NCBI GenBank assembly: GCA_024233835.1
Contig: JACKPC010000003.1
Span: forward strand, 590,501 to 654,500
Length of the DNA stretch: 64,000 bases
Direction: 5' to 3'
From: Leptospiraceae bacterium
GTDB lineage: Bacteria; Spirochaetota; Leptospiria; Leptospirales; Leptospiraceae
In this document: piece after piece, positions 51,492-61,434 of the stretch
Layout: every line of letters starts with the position of its first letter
Numbering within the stretch: position 1 is the first letter of the stretch
Notes under the pieces: generated by a model
The model's input: the letters and a program-made list of their open reading frames with translations, nothing else
Databases searched by the model: none
Told to the model about the DNA's origin: nothing
Program-made: the position numbers and the translations under genes

Positions 51492-53640
51492 TATTTACTC
51501 CATACTGAAACCGAATATGAATGGGTCTGAAGAATCGATCCATTTTTAAATGAATTAGATTTTCTGAATTATTTCCAAAGCTTAAGAAATGGTTATAATT
51601 AAAACGATTTAAAACTCCGTTTGAATAAAACTCTTCTTCTAAGAGAAGAACATTTGGCTTAAAATATTTTTTTCGATAGAGTATATTATTTTTGGGTCCG
51701 AGTTTTTTAACCTCTTTCAGATTACCTTTTTCTGAATAGCTGAAATATAATTTAAATACAGGTCTTTCTTCTTCATCAAAGACAGATTCACTGGTAATCT
51801 GGTTTTTTGCATCATAGGTATAAACAATTCTTGCATTGGAGTCAATAGAAGAACTGGAAGGTGATTTTAGTTTACCATCTTCTCCGAAATACTCTTCTTT
51901 GATGCGTCTGCCTTTTTCATCGTAATCAAAACGATAACCGGAGATTCCGGAACTTTTATCTTTAAAATCTTCTTCTATCGGCCTTTCAAAAGGCGAGCTT
52001 GATTCGCTGATTTCATATGAACCTGTTTCTTTTTTTCTTTTTCTCCATCGATCAAAATATTCTATAGAACTAAAGCAATGATCTGTATGAAACTTTTCTT
52101 TCAGGCAATTTGAATTATATGAATAGTGTGTAAGGGCAATTCCACGGTAGTCTTCGGAAAGAGCTGTCAGGGAAGGATTTAAACGCTTTTCTTCGCTAAC
52201 AAGTCCCTGTGGGTTATATTTAAATTCGAGGATAAAGCTGAGGGTCTTATGGTTCCTGTAGTAGTATTTTCTGATGATTTGTCCCTGCTTATTATATTTA
52301 AATAAAGTAGAATATTTATATTTACTAAATTTATCGTGCATAATCTGCTTGCGAATTTTTCCGGATGGATAAAAATATAATTCTTTATATAATCTTCCGG
52401 TAAAGTCATAAATTCTCTGCTTGTAGAGTTCTTTTTTCTTAAAAAAGTTTAAGAATCGAAATTGAGGTTTCCCCTCATAGGTATATAAAAAACCTTCATC
52501 ATCAAAACTGGCTTCAAAATTTTTTTTTCCTGCGGAATCATACTGGTAAATGGTATAACCGACGGGATTAACTTCTGTTGTTTTTCTGAAATAGCGAATG
52601 GAAACAATTTGGCTATTTGGATTATAGGAGTAAGTAATTTTGCAGATACCGGTTTCATCGCTTGTATTACTCAATTCATTTTTACTGTTATAGTATTCTT
52701 CACTAATTTTTTTTCCCTTATCATTATAGCTATATTTAAAAATGGCTATTCCCCGGTTATTTTCTTTCAAGTTTCCATCTTTGTCAAAAAGTTTTTCTTC
52801 TATCAGGTTATTCTTTTCATCGTAAGCATAAGTAAACCTTGCGATTCCGTGAGAGTTATTCTGTAAGAGTCCTTTATGATTATAATATTCTACTATATGT
52901 TCATTACCTGCCTTGTCATAAAAAATTTTAGAGGAGGCGATACCGGTATCACTTTCTGCCGGTTGTCCTTTTTCATTAAACTTTTTTAATTCACTTAGTT
53001 TTCCGTCTTTATTAAAAATTGCTTTATACATAGCAGTATCGTTCTCATCTTTAGTTAGCTGACCTTTGGAATTGAAATGCTTTAAAAGCTCAATGCAATT
53101 TTTCTGAGTATTCTTAAATTTTTCCAGACAGCTTTTATTATAAATATGAACCTTCTTTGCAATTCCATATTGATTTTCTGTTAGACGGTTATTAGAATCG
53201 AGATAGTATTCTAAAAGTTTATTACCCTCTTTATCGAACGATTCCATGGTACTATGGATTTTACTTTTAGATTCAGGCGGTTTTTCGAAATAGATCGTAC
53301 TTTCCCAGTTTTGATTGTTGAGTCTTTTTATTCCGTATGTATAGACCTTTTTATTTTTTACGAAGTTTTCTTTTATCTGAAAGTAATCTTTTCCGTAAGA
53401 ATAGTTCAGGATTTTCCATAGTTCTTTTTTGCCGGCAGGGTTGGATTTATAAATTTCTTGTTTCTGTCTTTCTCCCTGAGAATCGTAGTAAACTTTGGAA
53501 TAAAGGGGAGGATCGAGGTAATTAATTACCTCCGGATCGGCAAAAGATAAACAGGGAACAAGGAGTGAAAACAGTAAAAGCAGACAAAAATACATCATAA
53601 CAGGTTTTTTGTACTTTGAGTTTCGGGAATATTTAGTCAA
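51478..53640 (-). CDS. Secreted YD/RHS-like repeat protein
   Basis: The 720-residue protein has a signal peptide (about 14-35) and a body of about ten imperfect repeats of 35-45 residues. The consensus is GIAxxxYxYDxxGNxxxExxYxxxGxL (for example GIARFTYAYDEKNNLIEEKL and GIAIFKYSYNDKGKKISEEY). This is close to the YD and RHS repeats that build beta-strand shells in bacterial surface and toxin proteins. No toxin domain or protease site is seen at the end. It is likely a surface or periplasmic protein. It is first in a three-gene operon with the secreted unknown and the Nudix gene. Confidence 0.8.
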   Translation of the reverse strand: MTKYSRNSKYKKPVMMYFCLLLLFSLLVPCLSFADPEVINYLDPPLYSKVYYDSQGERQKQEIYKSNPAGKKELWKILNYSYGKDYFQIKENFVKNKKVYTYGIKRLNNQNWESTIYFEKPPESKSKIHSTMESFDKEGNKLLEYYLDSNNRLTENQYGIAKKVHIYNKSCLEKFKNTQKNCIELLKHFNSKGQLTKDENDTAMYKAIFNKDGKLSELKKFNEKGQPAESDTGIASSKIFYDKAGNEHIVEYYNHKGLLQNNSHGIARFTYAYDEKNNLIEEKLFDKDGNLKENNRGIAIFKYSYNDKGKKISEEYYNSKNELSNTSDETGICKITYSYNPNSQIVSIRYFRKTTEVNPVGYTIYQYDSAGKKNFEASFDDEGFLYTYEGKPQFRFLNFFKKKELYKQRIYDFTGRLYKELYFYPSGKIRKQIMHDKFSKYKYSTLFKYNKQGQIIRKYYYRNHKTLSFILEFKYNPQGLVSEEKRLNPSLTALSEDYRGIALTHYSYNSNCLKEKFHTDHCFSSIEYFDRWRKRKKETGSYEISESSSPFERPIEEDFKDKSSGISGYRFDYDEKGRRIKEEYFGEDGKLKSPSSSSIDSNARIVYTYDAKNQITSESVFDEEERPVFKLYFSYSEKGNLKEVKKLGPKNNILYRKKYFKPNVLLLEEEFYSNGVLNRFNYNHFLSFGNNSENLIHLKMDRFFRPIHIRFQYGVNNESK

Positions 53641-53769
53641 ACTTTTTGCTTTCCTTTATAAAAATACTTGTTTTTTGGGACATAATCAACATTCTGATCT
53701 TCACGTTTCTTCTTTTATCCTGGAAGAAACCCATGTACTTGGCTATTATTTTTAGTTTTGGAGCTCTGA

Positions 53770-56700
53770 ATGATTATCAACAGGTATTTTACCGGAACCG
53801 GAGAAACAGCATATCCCGGTATTGAATGGACAAAGAGGGACTCAAGGATTATGAATCCGGATGGTTCCCTGGTTTTTGAAGCGAAAGATATCCTTGTTCC
53901 GCAGGACTGGTCACAGGTTGCGGTAGATATACTGGCGCAGAAGTATTTTCGCAGAAGGGGACTTCCGAAATACCTGAGAAGGGTTAATGAAGACGGGATA
54001 CCTCAATGGTTACAACGCTCCGAACCTGATCATGAGAAACTTGAATCTATGAAGCCGGAAGACCGTTATGTAGGCGAGACAGATGCAAGACAGGTTTTTC
54101 ACCGTCTGGCAGGTTGCTGGGCCTACTGGGGGTATAAATACGGTTATTTTTCAAATGAAGAAAGTGCAAAAGCCTTTTATGATGAGGTATGTTTTATGCT
54201 GGCCTCTCAAATGGCAGCTCCCAATTCTCCGCAGTGGTTCAATACAGGATTATACTGGGCCTACGGAATTAATGGAGAGTCTCAGGGGCATTATTATGTA
54301 GACCCTTCCAGCGGAGAACTTCTACGTTCCGCTTCTTCTTATGAACACCCTCAGCCTCATGCCTGCTTCATCCAGTCTATAAACGATGACCTGGTGAATG
54401 AGGGTGGAATTATGGATCTCTGGGTAAGAGAAGCCCGGCTCTTTAAGTATGGTTCCGGCACAGGTACTAATTTTTCCAATATTCGAGGAGCAAATGAACC
54501 ACTTTCCGGTGGAGGAAAAAGTTCCGGTTTAATGAGTTTTTTAAAAATAGGGGATAGGGCAGCCGGTGCCATTAAATCCGGTGGAACCACAAGGAGAGCT
54601 GCTAAAATGGTCAGCCTTGATATGGATCACCCCGATATCGAAGAATTTATTGATTGGAAAGTAGAAGAAGAAAAAAAAGTCGCTTCTCTGGTAAGCGGTT
54701 CTATTCACAATAACCGGCTTTTGAATCATATTATGAAAGCCTGCCATGATTATAAACCAACCAATGGAAATCCTGCAGACTGCTTCGACTTAAAAACAAA
54801 TCCGGGTTTGAAAAAAGCTGTTTTGGAAGCAAGAAAGGCATTCTGTCCTGATAGTTACATCAAGCGTGTAATTGAACTTGCGAAGCAGGGCTTTAAAGAG
54901 ATTTTATTTGAAGAACTTACCACGGACTGGCAATCTGACGCCTATAACACGGTATCCGGACAGAACAGTAATAATTCCGTGCGCATTACCAATGAGTTTA
55001 TGCAGGCAGTTGAAAAAGACCAGAACTGGAACCTCTATTTTCGTACAGAAAAAGAAAATGCAAAAAAAGAAAACCGTCGTCCGAAACCTTCTGCACAGAT
55101 AAAAGCCAGGGATCTCTGGGATAAAATTTCCTACGCTGCCTGGTCGAGTGCTGATCCGGGAACTCAGTATCATACAACCATTAATGAATGGCATACCTGT
55201 CCTGCAGATGGAGAAATTAAAGCTTCGAATCCCTGTTCGGAATATATGTTTCTGGATAATACCGCCTGCAACCTTGCTTCCGCCAACTTAAGAAAGTTTT
55301 ATACTCCTGAAACTTCTGTATTCAAGGTTGAGGACTTTCGTTATCTTTGCAAAATTTGGACGATTATATTAGAAATATCTGTTACTATGGCTCAATTTCC
55401 ATCATCGGAAATAGCAAGACTTTCCTATGAGTTTAGAACTTTAGGTTTAGGTTATGCAAACCTCGGTTCTTTACTGATGGTAATGGGAATTCCTTATGAT
55501 TCTAAAGAAGCTATGGCTATCACAGGAGCGATTACGGCTATCATGCACATGACATCTTATGCCACATCGGCGGAGATGGCTTCTGAACTGGGAGCTTTTA
55601 AAGGCTATGAAAGAAATAAGGCCAATATGCTTCGGGTGATTCGAAATCATAAACGGGCGGCTTATAATTCTCCTGCGGAAGATTATGAAGGTTTAAGTAT
55701 AAAACCTTTGGGGATAGATTCGGCTTATTGTCCGGGTTATTTGTTAAAAGCAGCCAAGGAAGATTCAGATAGAGCTCTGGAACTCGGAGAGAAATATGGT
55801 TATAGAAATGCACAGGTGACGGTTCTGGCTCCAACCGGAACGATTGGTCTTGTAATGGATTGTGATACAACCGGTATCGAACCCGACTTTGCACTGGTAA
55901 AATACAAGAAGTTAGCCGGTGGAGGATATTTTAAAATTATCAATCAATCAGTTCCACTCGCTCTTAAAAAATTGGGTTATCAGGATGGAGAGATAGATGC
56001 CATTGTGAACTATTGCAAGGGACATGCTACTTTACATGGTGCCCCCCATATTAATGTTCAGACATTAAAAGAGAAGGGATTTACCCAGGAAATACTGGAT
56101 AGAATCGAGAGTCAGCTTTATACTGCATTTGATTTGAGTTTTGTTTTTAATAAGTTCACTCTCGGAGAAGATTTTCTAAGAAACAAACTGGGTATTCCGG
56201 CAGAAGAGTTTAATTCCATTTCCTTTAACCTTTTAGAAAAATTAGGTTTTACCAAAGAAGAAATTCGGGCTGCTACGGATTATGTTTGTGGTTCTATGAC
56301 GGTTGAGAATTCTCCTTTCTTGCAGGATAGACATCTTCCTGTATTCGATTGTGCTAATAAATGTGGAAGATATGGAAAGCGTTTTCTTTCCTATAGTTCT
56401 CATATACGTATGATGGCCGCTGCCCAACCTTTCTTAAGCGGTGCTATTTCTAAAACAATTAATTTGCCGGAAGAAGCAAGTATTGAAGATGTTAAGGATG
56501 CTTATTATTCCTCCTGGAAAATGATGCTAAAAGCAAATGCTTTATATAGAGATGGTTCTAAACTTTCTCAACCTCTCAATTCAGTAAGTGAAATTCTGAG
56601 TATCACCGAGGAAGATGGAGAGCATGAGAAAGAAAATGTAGCGAAAACTGCTGAGAGTATGATCTACAAATATGTTTCCCATAGGCGAAAACTTCCTAAC

Positions 56701-57360
56701 CGCAGGGCCGGCTATACACAAAAGGCCATGGTGGGCGGTCATAAGATTTATCTCCGAACCGGTGAATATGAAGACGGACAAATCGGAGAAATTTTCATTG
56801 ACATGCACAAGGAAGGAGCTGCATTTCGAAGCCTCATGAATGCCTTTGCCATTTCTGTTTCCCTCGGTTTGCAACACGGAGTTCCCCTGGAGGAATATAT
56901 CGAAGCCTTTACCTTTTTCAAGTTTGAACCCAATGGAATGGTAGGAGGCAACCCGCACATAAAAATGTGTACTTCGGTTATCGATTACATTTTCCGTGAA
57001 CTTGCTATTACCTATCTCGGTAGATATGACCTGGCCCAGGTTTCTCCCGATGACTTGAGGGGTGATGAAATCGGACGTAATAATGCTGAGAGACTATCTG
57101 TGAGAGAAAGAGAAACTCCTACTGTTAGTAAACAGGAAGAATATAGCCGGGAACAACTGGATCCTATTTCCCTTTCTAATGTCCTGCGGACAGGTACAGC
57201 TGCACAGAATAATGGTAATTTAATGACAAAGGTTCGAGAGGAGGCTATCATAAAAGGTTTTACGGGTGATTCCTGTCCTGAATGTGGTTCTTTCCAGATG
57301 GTGAGAAACGGTTCCTGCTTAAAATGTAATTCCTGTGGGGCTACCACAGGCTGTAGTTAA
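53770..57360 (+). CDS. nrdJ: Adenosylcobalamin-dependent (class II) ribonucleotide reductase
   Basis: The 1196-residue enzyme reduces ribonucleoside diphosphates to deoxy forms using a radical made from coenzyme B12. The active-site segment NPCSEYMFLDNTACNLASAN holds the Cys-Glu residues, and TGTIGLVMDCDTTGIEPDF is also conserved. The C-terminal zinc-like motif SCPECGSFQMVRNGSCLKC, followed by CSC, provides the redox Cys pair. The length is typical of the long NrdJ form. GGAG sits six bases before the ATG. No cobalamin riboswitch is seen in the 130-base leader. A terminator-like hairpin follows. Confidence 0.96.
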   Translation: MIINRYFTGTGETAYPGIEWTKRDSRIMNPDGSLVFEAKDILVPQDWSQVAVDILAQKYFRRRGLPKYLRRVNEDGIPQWLQRSEPDHEKLESMKPEDRYVGETDARQVFHRLAGCWAYWGYKYGYFSNEESAKAFYDEVCFMLASQMAAPNSPQWFNTGLYWAYGINGESQGHYYVDPSSGELLRSASSYEHPQPHACFIQSINDDLVNEGGIMDLWVREARLFKYGSGTGTNFSNIRGANEPLSGGGKSSGLMSFLKIGDRAAGAIKSGGTTRRAAKMVSLDMDHPDIEEFIDWKVEEEKKVASLVSGSIHNNRLLNHIMKACHDYKPTNGNPADCFDLKTNPGLKKAVLEARKAFCPDSYIKRVIELAKQGFKEILFEELTTDWQSDAYNTVSGQNSNNSVRITNEFMQAVEKDQNWNLYFRTEKENAKKENRRPKPSAQIKARDLWDKISYAAWSSADPGTQYHTTINEWHTCPADGEIKASNPCSEYMFLDNTACNLASANLRKFYTPETSVFKVEDFRYLCKIWTIILEISVTMAQFPSSEIARLSYEFRTLGLGYANLGSLLMVMGIPYDSKEAMAITGAITAIMHMTSYATSAEMASELGAFKGYERNKANMLRVIRNHKRAAYNSPAEDYEGLSIKPLGIDSAYCPGYLLKAAKEDSDRALELGEKYGYRNAQVTVLAPTGTIGLVMDCDTTGIEPDFALVKYKKLAGGGYFKIINQSVPLALKKLGYQDGEIDAIVNYCKGHATLHGAPHINVQTLKEKGFTQEILDRIESQLYTAFDLSFVFNKFTLGEDFLRNKLGIPAEEFNSISFNLLEKLGFTKEEIRAATDYVCGSMTVENSPFLQDRHLPVFDCANKCGRYGKRFLSYSSHIRMMAAAQPFLSGAISKTINLPEEASIEDVKDAYYSSWKMMLKANALYRDGSKLSQPLNSVSEILSITEEDGEHEKENVAKTAESMIYKYVSHRRKLPNRRAGYTQKAMVGGHKIYLRTGEYEDGQIGEIFIDMHKEGAAFRSLMNAFAISVSLGLQHGVPLEEYIEAFTFFKFEPNGMVGGNPHIKMCTSVIDYIFRELAITYLGRYDLAQVSPDDLRGDEIGRNNAERLSVRERETPTVSKQEEYSREQLDPISLSNVLRTGTAAQNNGNLMTKVREEAIIKGFTGDSCPECGSFQMVRNGSCLKCNSCGATTGCS

Positions 57361-57390
57361 GCAATGCGCTGATTATAGAACTATTCTTAT

Positions 57391-57424
57391 GCAGGTGGGA
57401 GAGTGTTTTCTCGCCTGCTTTTAT
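57391..57424 (+). terminator. Terminator after nrdJ
   Basis: GCAGG (57391-57395) with CCTGC, plus GAGA with TCTC after a small bulge, closing a short loop; followed by TTTTA. Confidence 0.7.
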
Positions 57425-57478
57425 ATGAGATTCTTGTTCGGAAATTATATAAAAGAAAGAAGTCCAATTTTATAGTAT

Positions 57479-58255
57479 ATGGCCGAAGACATCATTATTG
57501 AACTAAAAAATGTTCACAAGACATTTGGTTCTCGAAAGATTTTGAAAGGTATGAATATTCGGGTTCGACGTGGTGAGACGATGGTAATCCTCGGTCCTTC
57601 CGGTACAGGGAAATCAGTTACCTTAAAACATATAACCGGTCTGGTTCAACCCGATGAGGGGGACTGTCTGGTCTTCAATCAATCCATTTCCTTCTCTAAG
57701 GAAAAAATTAAAAAACAGATTCGGGCAAGAATGGGAGTCCTTTTTCAATCAGGAGCTTTGATTAACTGGTTATCTGTTTATGAAAATGTGGCCTTACCTT
57801 TGCGAGAACATAAGCTGGCCAAAGAAGAAGATATTGATAGGATTGTGATGGAGAAGCTTCGCTGGTTAGATTTGGTGCATGCAAAAGATAATTTACCCGG
57901 TGACATCAGTGGAGGAATGAAGAAAAGAGCGGGAATTGCCAGGGCTCTGACGACGAATCCGGAAATTCTTCTCTACGATGAACCAACTTCAGGTCTGGAT
58001 CCTGTAATGTCCAATGTATTTAATGAATTGATTTTACGTCTTCAGAAAGAATTACATGTTACTTCTATTGTTGTTACCCATGATATGAGCAGTGCTTATA
58101 TGATAGCCGATAGAATTAGCTTTGTGTATGAGGGGGAAGTAGTTCTTTGTGGAACACCTACTGAAATTCAAAGTTCTGCTCACCCGATAATACAGCAATT
58201 TATACACGGAAAAACACAAGGACCTATGATACTCGATCATTCAGAGAAGAAGTAG
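57479..58255 (+). CDS. ABC transporter ATP-binding protein, MlaF-like
   Basis: The 258-residue ATPase shows Walker A LGPSGTGKSVTLKHI (about 38-52), the signature DISGGMKKRAGIARAL, and Walker B LLYDEPTSGLDPVMS, with the D-loop and switch His in VVTHDMSSAY. SGGMxKRxGIARAL is the form typical of MlaF/Ttg2A, which drive phospholipid transport between membranes. No MlaE permease or MCE (MlaD) gene is adjacent, so the partners are elsewhere. The next gene is on the opposite strand. Confidence 0.92.
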   Translation: MAEDIIIELKNVHKTFGSRKILKGMNIRVRRGETMVILGPSGTGKSVTLKHITGLVQPDEGDCLVFNQSISFSKEKIKKQIRARMGVLFQSGALINWLSVYENVALPLREHKLAKEEDIDRIVMEKLRWLDLVHAKDNLPGDISGGMKKRAGIARALTTNPEILLYDEPTSGLDPVMSNVFNELILRLQKELHVTSIVVTHDMSSAYMIADRISFVYEGEVVLCGTPTEIQSSAHPIIQQFIHGKTQGPMILDHSEKK

Positions 58256-58274
58256 ATAAATCTTATATGCAAAA

Positions 58275-58709
58275 TTATAAAAGTTCAGAACAACTAATAG
58301 ACTCCTGGGAGTCCCAAAAACTGTCGGGAAGGTAAGAAATTAATTTTTCTCGTATGAGTCTCGGACTATTGCCTGCCTGAATTCCCAGTGCCCCTTCGGC
58401 AATAAGAATGCGATGAAGAAGTTCTTTTCCGCTATAGGCATTGAGAAGAATCCTGTTTCGCAGGATAAAATAAGTATTTTTCGCATCTATTCCATCGAAT
58501 ACCAATTCAAAGCATTTTTTGAAAAAACGATTTAGATGGAGATTTCCTAAATCAACATTTTCAAGTTCAGCTTCTATAACAAACAATCCCCCCTTTTTTG
58601 CTTTTTCTGCAAAAGAAATAAGGATTCGAATGCTTGTGCAGAGTTCTTTTATTTCAACAGGAGTACAACGTATTCTATTTAAAAATTCTCGATCAAATGC
58701 CAGCACCAT
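58275..58709 (-). CDS. MotA-like cytoplasmic domain protein without membrane segments
   Basis: The 144-residue protein carries the cytoplasmic parts of the flagellar stator MotA: ISFAEKAKKGGLFVIEAELENVD, then KKCFELVFDGIDAKNTYFILRNRIL, then LIAEGALGIQAGNSPRLIREKLISYLP. In MotA these blocks are separated by two membrane helices, and two more precede them. Here all four helices are absent and the blocks are joined directly. It could bind the rotor or MotA, or be a relic; the frame is intact, so I favour a working gene. It is convergent with the MlaF-like gene. The homology is based on remembered motif pattern. Confidence 0.7.
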   Translation of the reverse strand: MVLAFDREFLNRIRCTPVEIKELCTSIRILISFAEKAKKGGLFVIEAELENVDLGNLHLNRFFKKCFELVFDGIDAKNTYFILRNRILLNAYSGKELLHRILIAEGALGIQAGNSPRLIREKLISYLPDSFWDSQESISCSELL

Positions 58710-58830
58710 GATACCTTTCTTTATGAAAATATTTCGGCAAGTCTTTTATTTTATGAAATATTAAGAAATACTTGACTTGAAGTAAAAACAGACTATATGA
58801 GTTTTGAATATTATTATACGGAGTTATCTT

Positions 58831-59358
58831 ATGAGAAGAATCCTAATTTTGATGGTTTTGGCTGGCTTTTTATTATCACCTGTGATGGGAAGTGATAAAA
58901 AGTCTTTATACACTGATATAAAAAAAGCGGGTCTAACAAAAAATCATGTAAAGATACTGAAGAAATATCGTTTACTGTTAGTGACTCCTTCCTATATTCC
59001 CAAAACCTGTAAAGTAAATTCAGTGAAAGCGGAAAAGGAAAGTTATTCTATCATTTATAAGTGTAATAAACATCGTTTTACGGTAATGGGTATCGGAGTC
59101 GATGAAAGGGGAGACCTGATAGGTTTTATTAAGAAATATAAGTTTCATAATCCTATTTTCGGAACTCAGTATCTGGGAAATGTCGATGAAAACAGTGATG
59201 AAAACGGAAAATTTAGTCCGAATGAACCCTATTTTTCAGAGAGAATGGAATCACCTAAAATAAAAGAAGATCATGAATATACGATAGAATTTTCTACAAA
59301 GTTTCCATCTAAAACCGCTATTAAAATTGCAGAAAGTCTTTTGTATTTAAAGAAATAG
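58831..59358 (+). CDS. Secreted protein, function unknown
   Basis: I place the start at the ATG at 58831, because GGAG is 7 bases upstream; an in-frame TTG at 58804 has no such site. This leaves a 175-residue protein with a clear signal peptide (about 1-20). The rest is Lys-rich, with two Cys (in KTCKVNS and YKCNKH) that may form a disulfide. I recognise no family. It stands between the MotA-like gene and an SGNH gene. Confidence 0.68.
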   Translation: MRRILILMVLAGFLLSPVMGSDKKSLYTDIKKAGLTKNHVKILKKYRLLLVTPSYIPKTCKVNSVKAEKESYSIIYKCNKHRFTVMGIGVDERGDLIGFIKKYKFHNPIFGTQYLGNVDENSDENGKFSPNEPYFSERMESPKIKEDHEYTIEFSTKFPSKTAIKIAESLLYLKK

Positions 59359-59419
59359 GAAGCATTAAAAGCTTATTAGTTAAATCTTATGTATGGTTTT
59401 TATTAATTTTAGCCGGTCT

Positions 59420-60106
59420 TTAAGGGATAAATAATAGGCTGAAAAGAATTATAGGAATACGTATATCATCTCCTATTTTTGAGAAATGTACAAGATCTTT
59501 ATGAGTTAGAATAAAAGGTTCTGTTTTATCCCAATTTAAAAATATACTATAGGTATCGATGGCATGAGTCTTCCATATTTTTTTTATGTAGGTATTGCAG
59601 ATTTGGATCTGTTGATTAATTTCCAATTCTGGACCTAAAAAGTGCATATGCCGACTCCAGATAGGAGGAACGAGACAATTATAACTTTTGGAAAAAAGTG
59701 AAAAAAGCTTTTGCAATTTAATTTCGAGCCGTTCCATGTCTTTCTGAATGATATGGTTCCCTCCTATATTCCAAAGAATTTTACTATCTTTGATTTCCGA
59801 ATAAACCTTTTTACCATTCTCGGAATGAAAAAAGTGAAGCCAGTGATCAGCTCTACTTCCGGGAATTGCAAGATTGATACTCAGACCGATTTTCCCGAAC
59901 TTTCTCATATTTTCGTACGTACCAAGGTTATGAGCATTGCTATCACCCAGGATGCAAAGATCTACTTTACCGAATCTTTTTGCGAGTTTTATTTGTGAGA
60001 GCATTGTCCGATAATAAATCTGTAAGTTTGGGCTTTTAGAAAATCGGGTTTGGTGAGAATCGAATATCTTATACCAGGCCAGTTGGAATAGTTCGTTTTT
60101 ATCCAT
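59420..60106 (-). CDS. SGNH/GDSL-type hydrolase-like protein
   Basis: The 228-residue protein shows the blocks of the SGNH fold: LCILGDSNAHNLG with the nucleophile Ser, LAIPGSRADHWL with Gly, WNIGGNHI for the Asn block, and KDLVHFS for the Asp-His pair. The family includes esterases and acyltransferases that act on lipids or sugars. No signal peptide is seen, and the N-terminus is short. The substrate is unknown. It is divergent from the ATPase gene, with the first 18-bp direct repeat between them. Confidence 0.8.
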   Translation of the reverse strand: MDKNELFQLAWYKIFDSHQTRFSKSPNLQIYYRTMLSQIKLAKRFGKVDLCILGDSNAHNLGTYENMRKFGKIGLSINLAIPGSRADHWLHFFHSENGKKVYSEIKDSKILWNIGGNHIIQKDMERLEIKLQKLFSLFSKSYNCLVPPIWSRHMHFLGPELEINQQIQICNTYIKKIWKTHAIDTYSIFLNWDKTEPFILTHKDLVHFSKIGDDIRIPIILFSLLFIP

Positions 60107-60159
60107 TTTAAATATTAATTTCGGTTAATAATTGACTAATTTGTATTAAAATATGAATT

Positions 60160-60177
60160 AAAAATGAGGGGCTTACC
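60160..60177. repeat. 18-bp direct repeat, left copy, framing the ATPase module
   Basis: AAAAATGAGGGGCTTACC, identical to 61935-61952. It lies between the SGNH gene and the start of the ATPase gene. Confidence 0.85.
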
Positions 60178-60240
60178 TGAAACATTAAAAATAGAATTCA
60201 GGATAAAAAAGTAATAGCGGAGACTAAAGAAATAAAGACA

Positions 60241-61434
60241 GTGAAAAATATAAGAAATAAGATTAAGGTCAATCATTTAGGACCTATTCAGGAAGGAGAA
60301 GTTGAATTTGGAGAACTGACAGTCTTGGTTGGTCCGCAGGCAAGTGGGAAAAGTATCTTTCTTACTGTTGATAAACTATATAATGACATGGAGCATATAA
60401 AGACCAGTATAGAAGGAAATGAAAGAAGAGAATTCAAACGAAAGAAAGAGGATTATGAAGAATTTCTAAATCTTTTTCTGGGAGATGGTTCCAATGAAAT
60501 TTTAACTCGAGCAGATATAAAATATAATTCAAAACAGCTTGATTTTGAAAAGCTATTCGGAAAAAACTATAAAAAAAATACAAGCCAGAACTCAGTAACC
60601 AAACATTTCTATATTCCTGCACAAAGAGTTTTAACTATGCAAGCCGGATGGCCTTCTTTGTATCCTTATTTAAGTCCGGAATTACCTTTTACAATTAAAG
60701 ATTTTAGTGATTTTATAGCGAGAGAACTCATTAAAGCTTCAAATAAACGTGAATTATTACATACGCAAATTGTTCAGTATGTATTAAATCGAAACATTTA
60801 TCCCAATTTAAAAATGGAAATTATTGAGAATGTTAAGCCACAATTATCTCTCTCTTCACAAGAAGAAAATTTACACATTCCTTATACAGCATGGTCAGCC
60901 GGACAGAAAGAAATTTCTCCCTTAATCCTTGGATTATATTACCTTTTACCTCGAGCAAAAATAAGCAGACGAGACTCTGAATATGTAACCATAGAAGAAC
61001 CGGAGATGGGACTTCATCCAACGGCAATCATAGATATATTTTTTCTCATTCTCTATTTGTTAACCAGAGGTTACAAAGTTCGAGTATCTACTCATTCTGT
61101 AACAATTATAGAGTTGTTATGGGCCGTTCAGTCTATTAAAGAAGTAAGTAAGGAAAAGAAAACAAAAGCTTTAGATAGCTTAATTTCATTATTTTTCAGT
61201 AAAGAAGAAATACGGAATATTAGAAATTTTAATACCTATTTAAAAAGTTTCCCGGATTTGTTAGAAAAAACATACAAAGCTTACTATTTTAAAAGAGAGG
61301 AAAATGGAAAAACTATTATACATGATATCTCCAGTCTGGACCCAATTCACGAAAAAGAGGAAATTGCCAATTGGGGCGGTATAGGAAGATATAGTGAAAA
61401 AATAGCAGGGATTGTGGGAGACTTGTATGAGTAA
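60241..61434 (+). CDS. AAA/ABC-type ATPase (OLD-like), candidate defence component
   Basis: The 397-residue protein starts at GTG 60241. It has Walker A VGPQASGKSIF (about 31-41), a signature region WSAGQKEISPLILGL, Walker B EYVTIEEPEMGLHP (about 249-262), and RVSTHSVTIIEL (switch His). This is the ATPase part of the OLD/SMC-like family, but without the TOPRIM nuclease that OLD proteins carry. The segment FYIPAQRVLT is typical of stand-alone members. The partner gene begins 8 bases before the end of this one. Many such pairs lie in defence islands. A role in phage defence is inferred from context. The GTG start has no good ribosome site. Confidence 0.84.
   Translation: MKNIRNKIKVNHLGPIQEGEVEFGELTVLVGPQASGKSIFLTVDKLYNDMEHIKTSIEGNERREFKRKKEDYEEFLNLFLGDGSNEILTRADIKYNSKQLDFEKLFGKNYKKNTSQNSVTKHFYIPAQRVLTMQAGWPSLYPYLSPELPFTIKDFSDFIARELIKASNKRELLHTQIVQYVLNRNIYPNLKMEIIENVKPQLSLSSQEENLHIPYTAWSAGQKEISPLILGLYYLLPRAKISRRDSEYVTIEEPEMGLHPTAIIDIFFLILYLLTRGYKVRVSTHSVTIIELLWAVQSIKEVSKEKKTKALDSLISLFFSKEEIRNIRNFNTYLKSFPDLLEKTYKAYYFKREENGKTIIHDISSLDPIHEKEEIANWGGIGRYSEKIAGIVGDLYE

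Noticed and set aside
53641..53769. Cobalamin riboswitch upstream of the B12-dependent reductase gene
   Set aside because: No B12-box (GCCACTG-type) or the needed length was found in the 130-base gap.
60161..60211. 16-codon frame upstream of the ATPase starting in the left 18-bp repeat
   Set aside because: Too short, no ribosome site, and the right copy of the repeat leads to an immediate stop.
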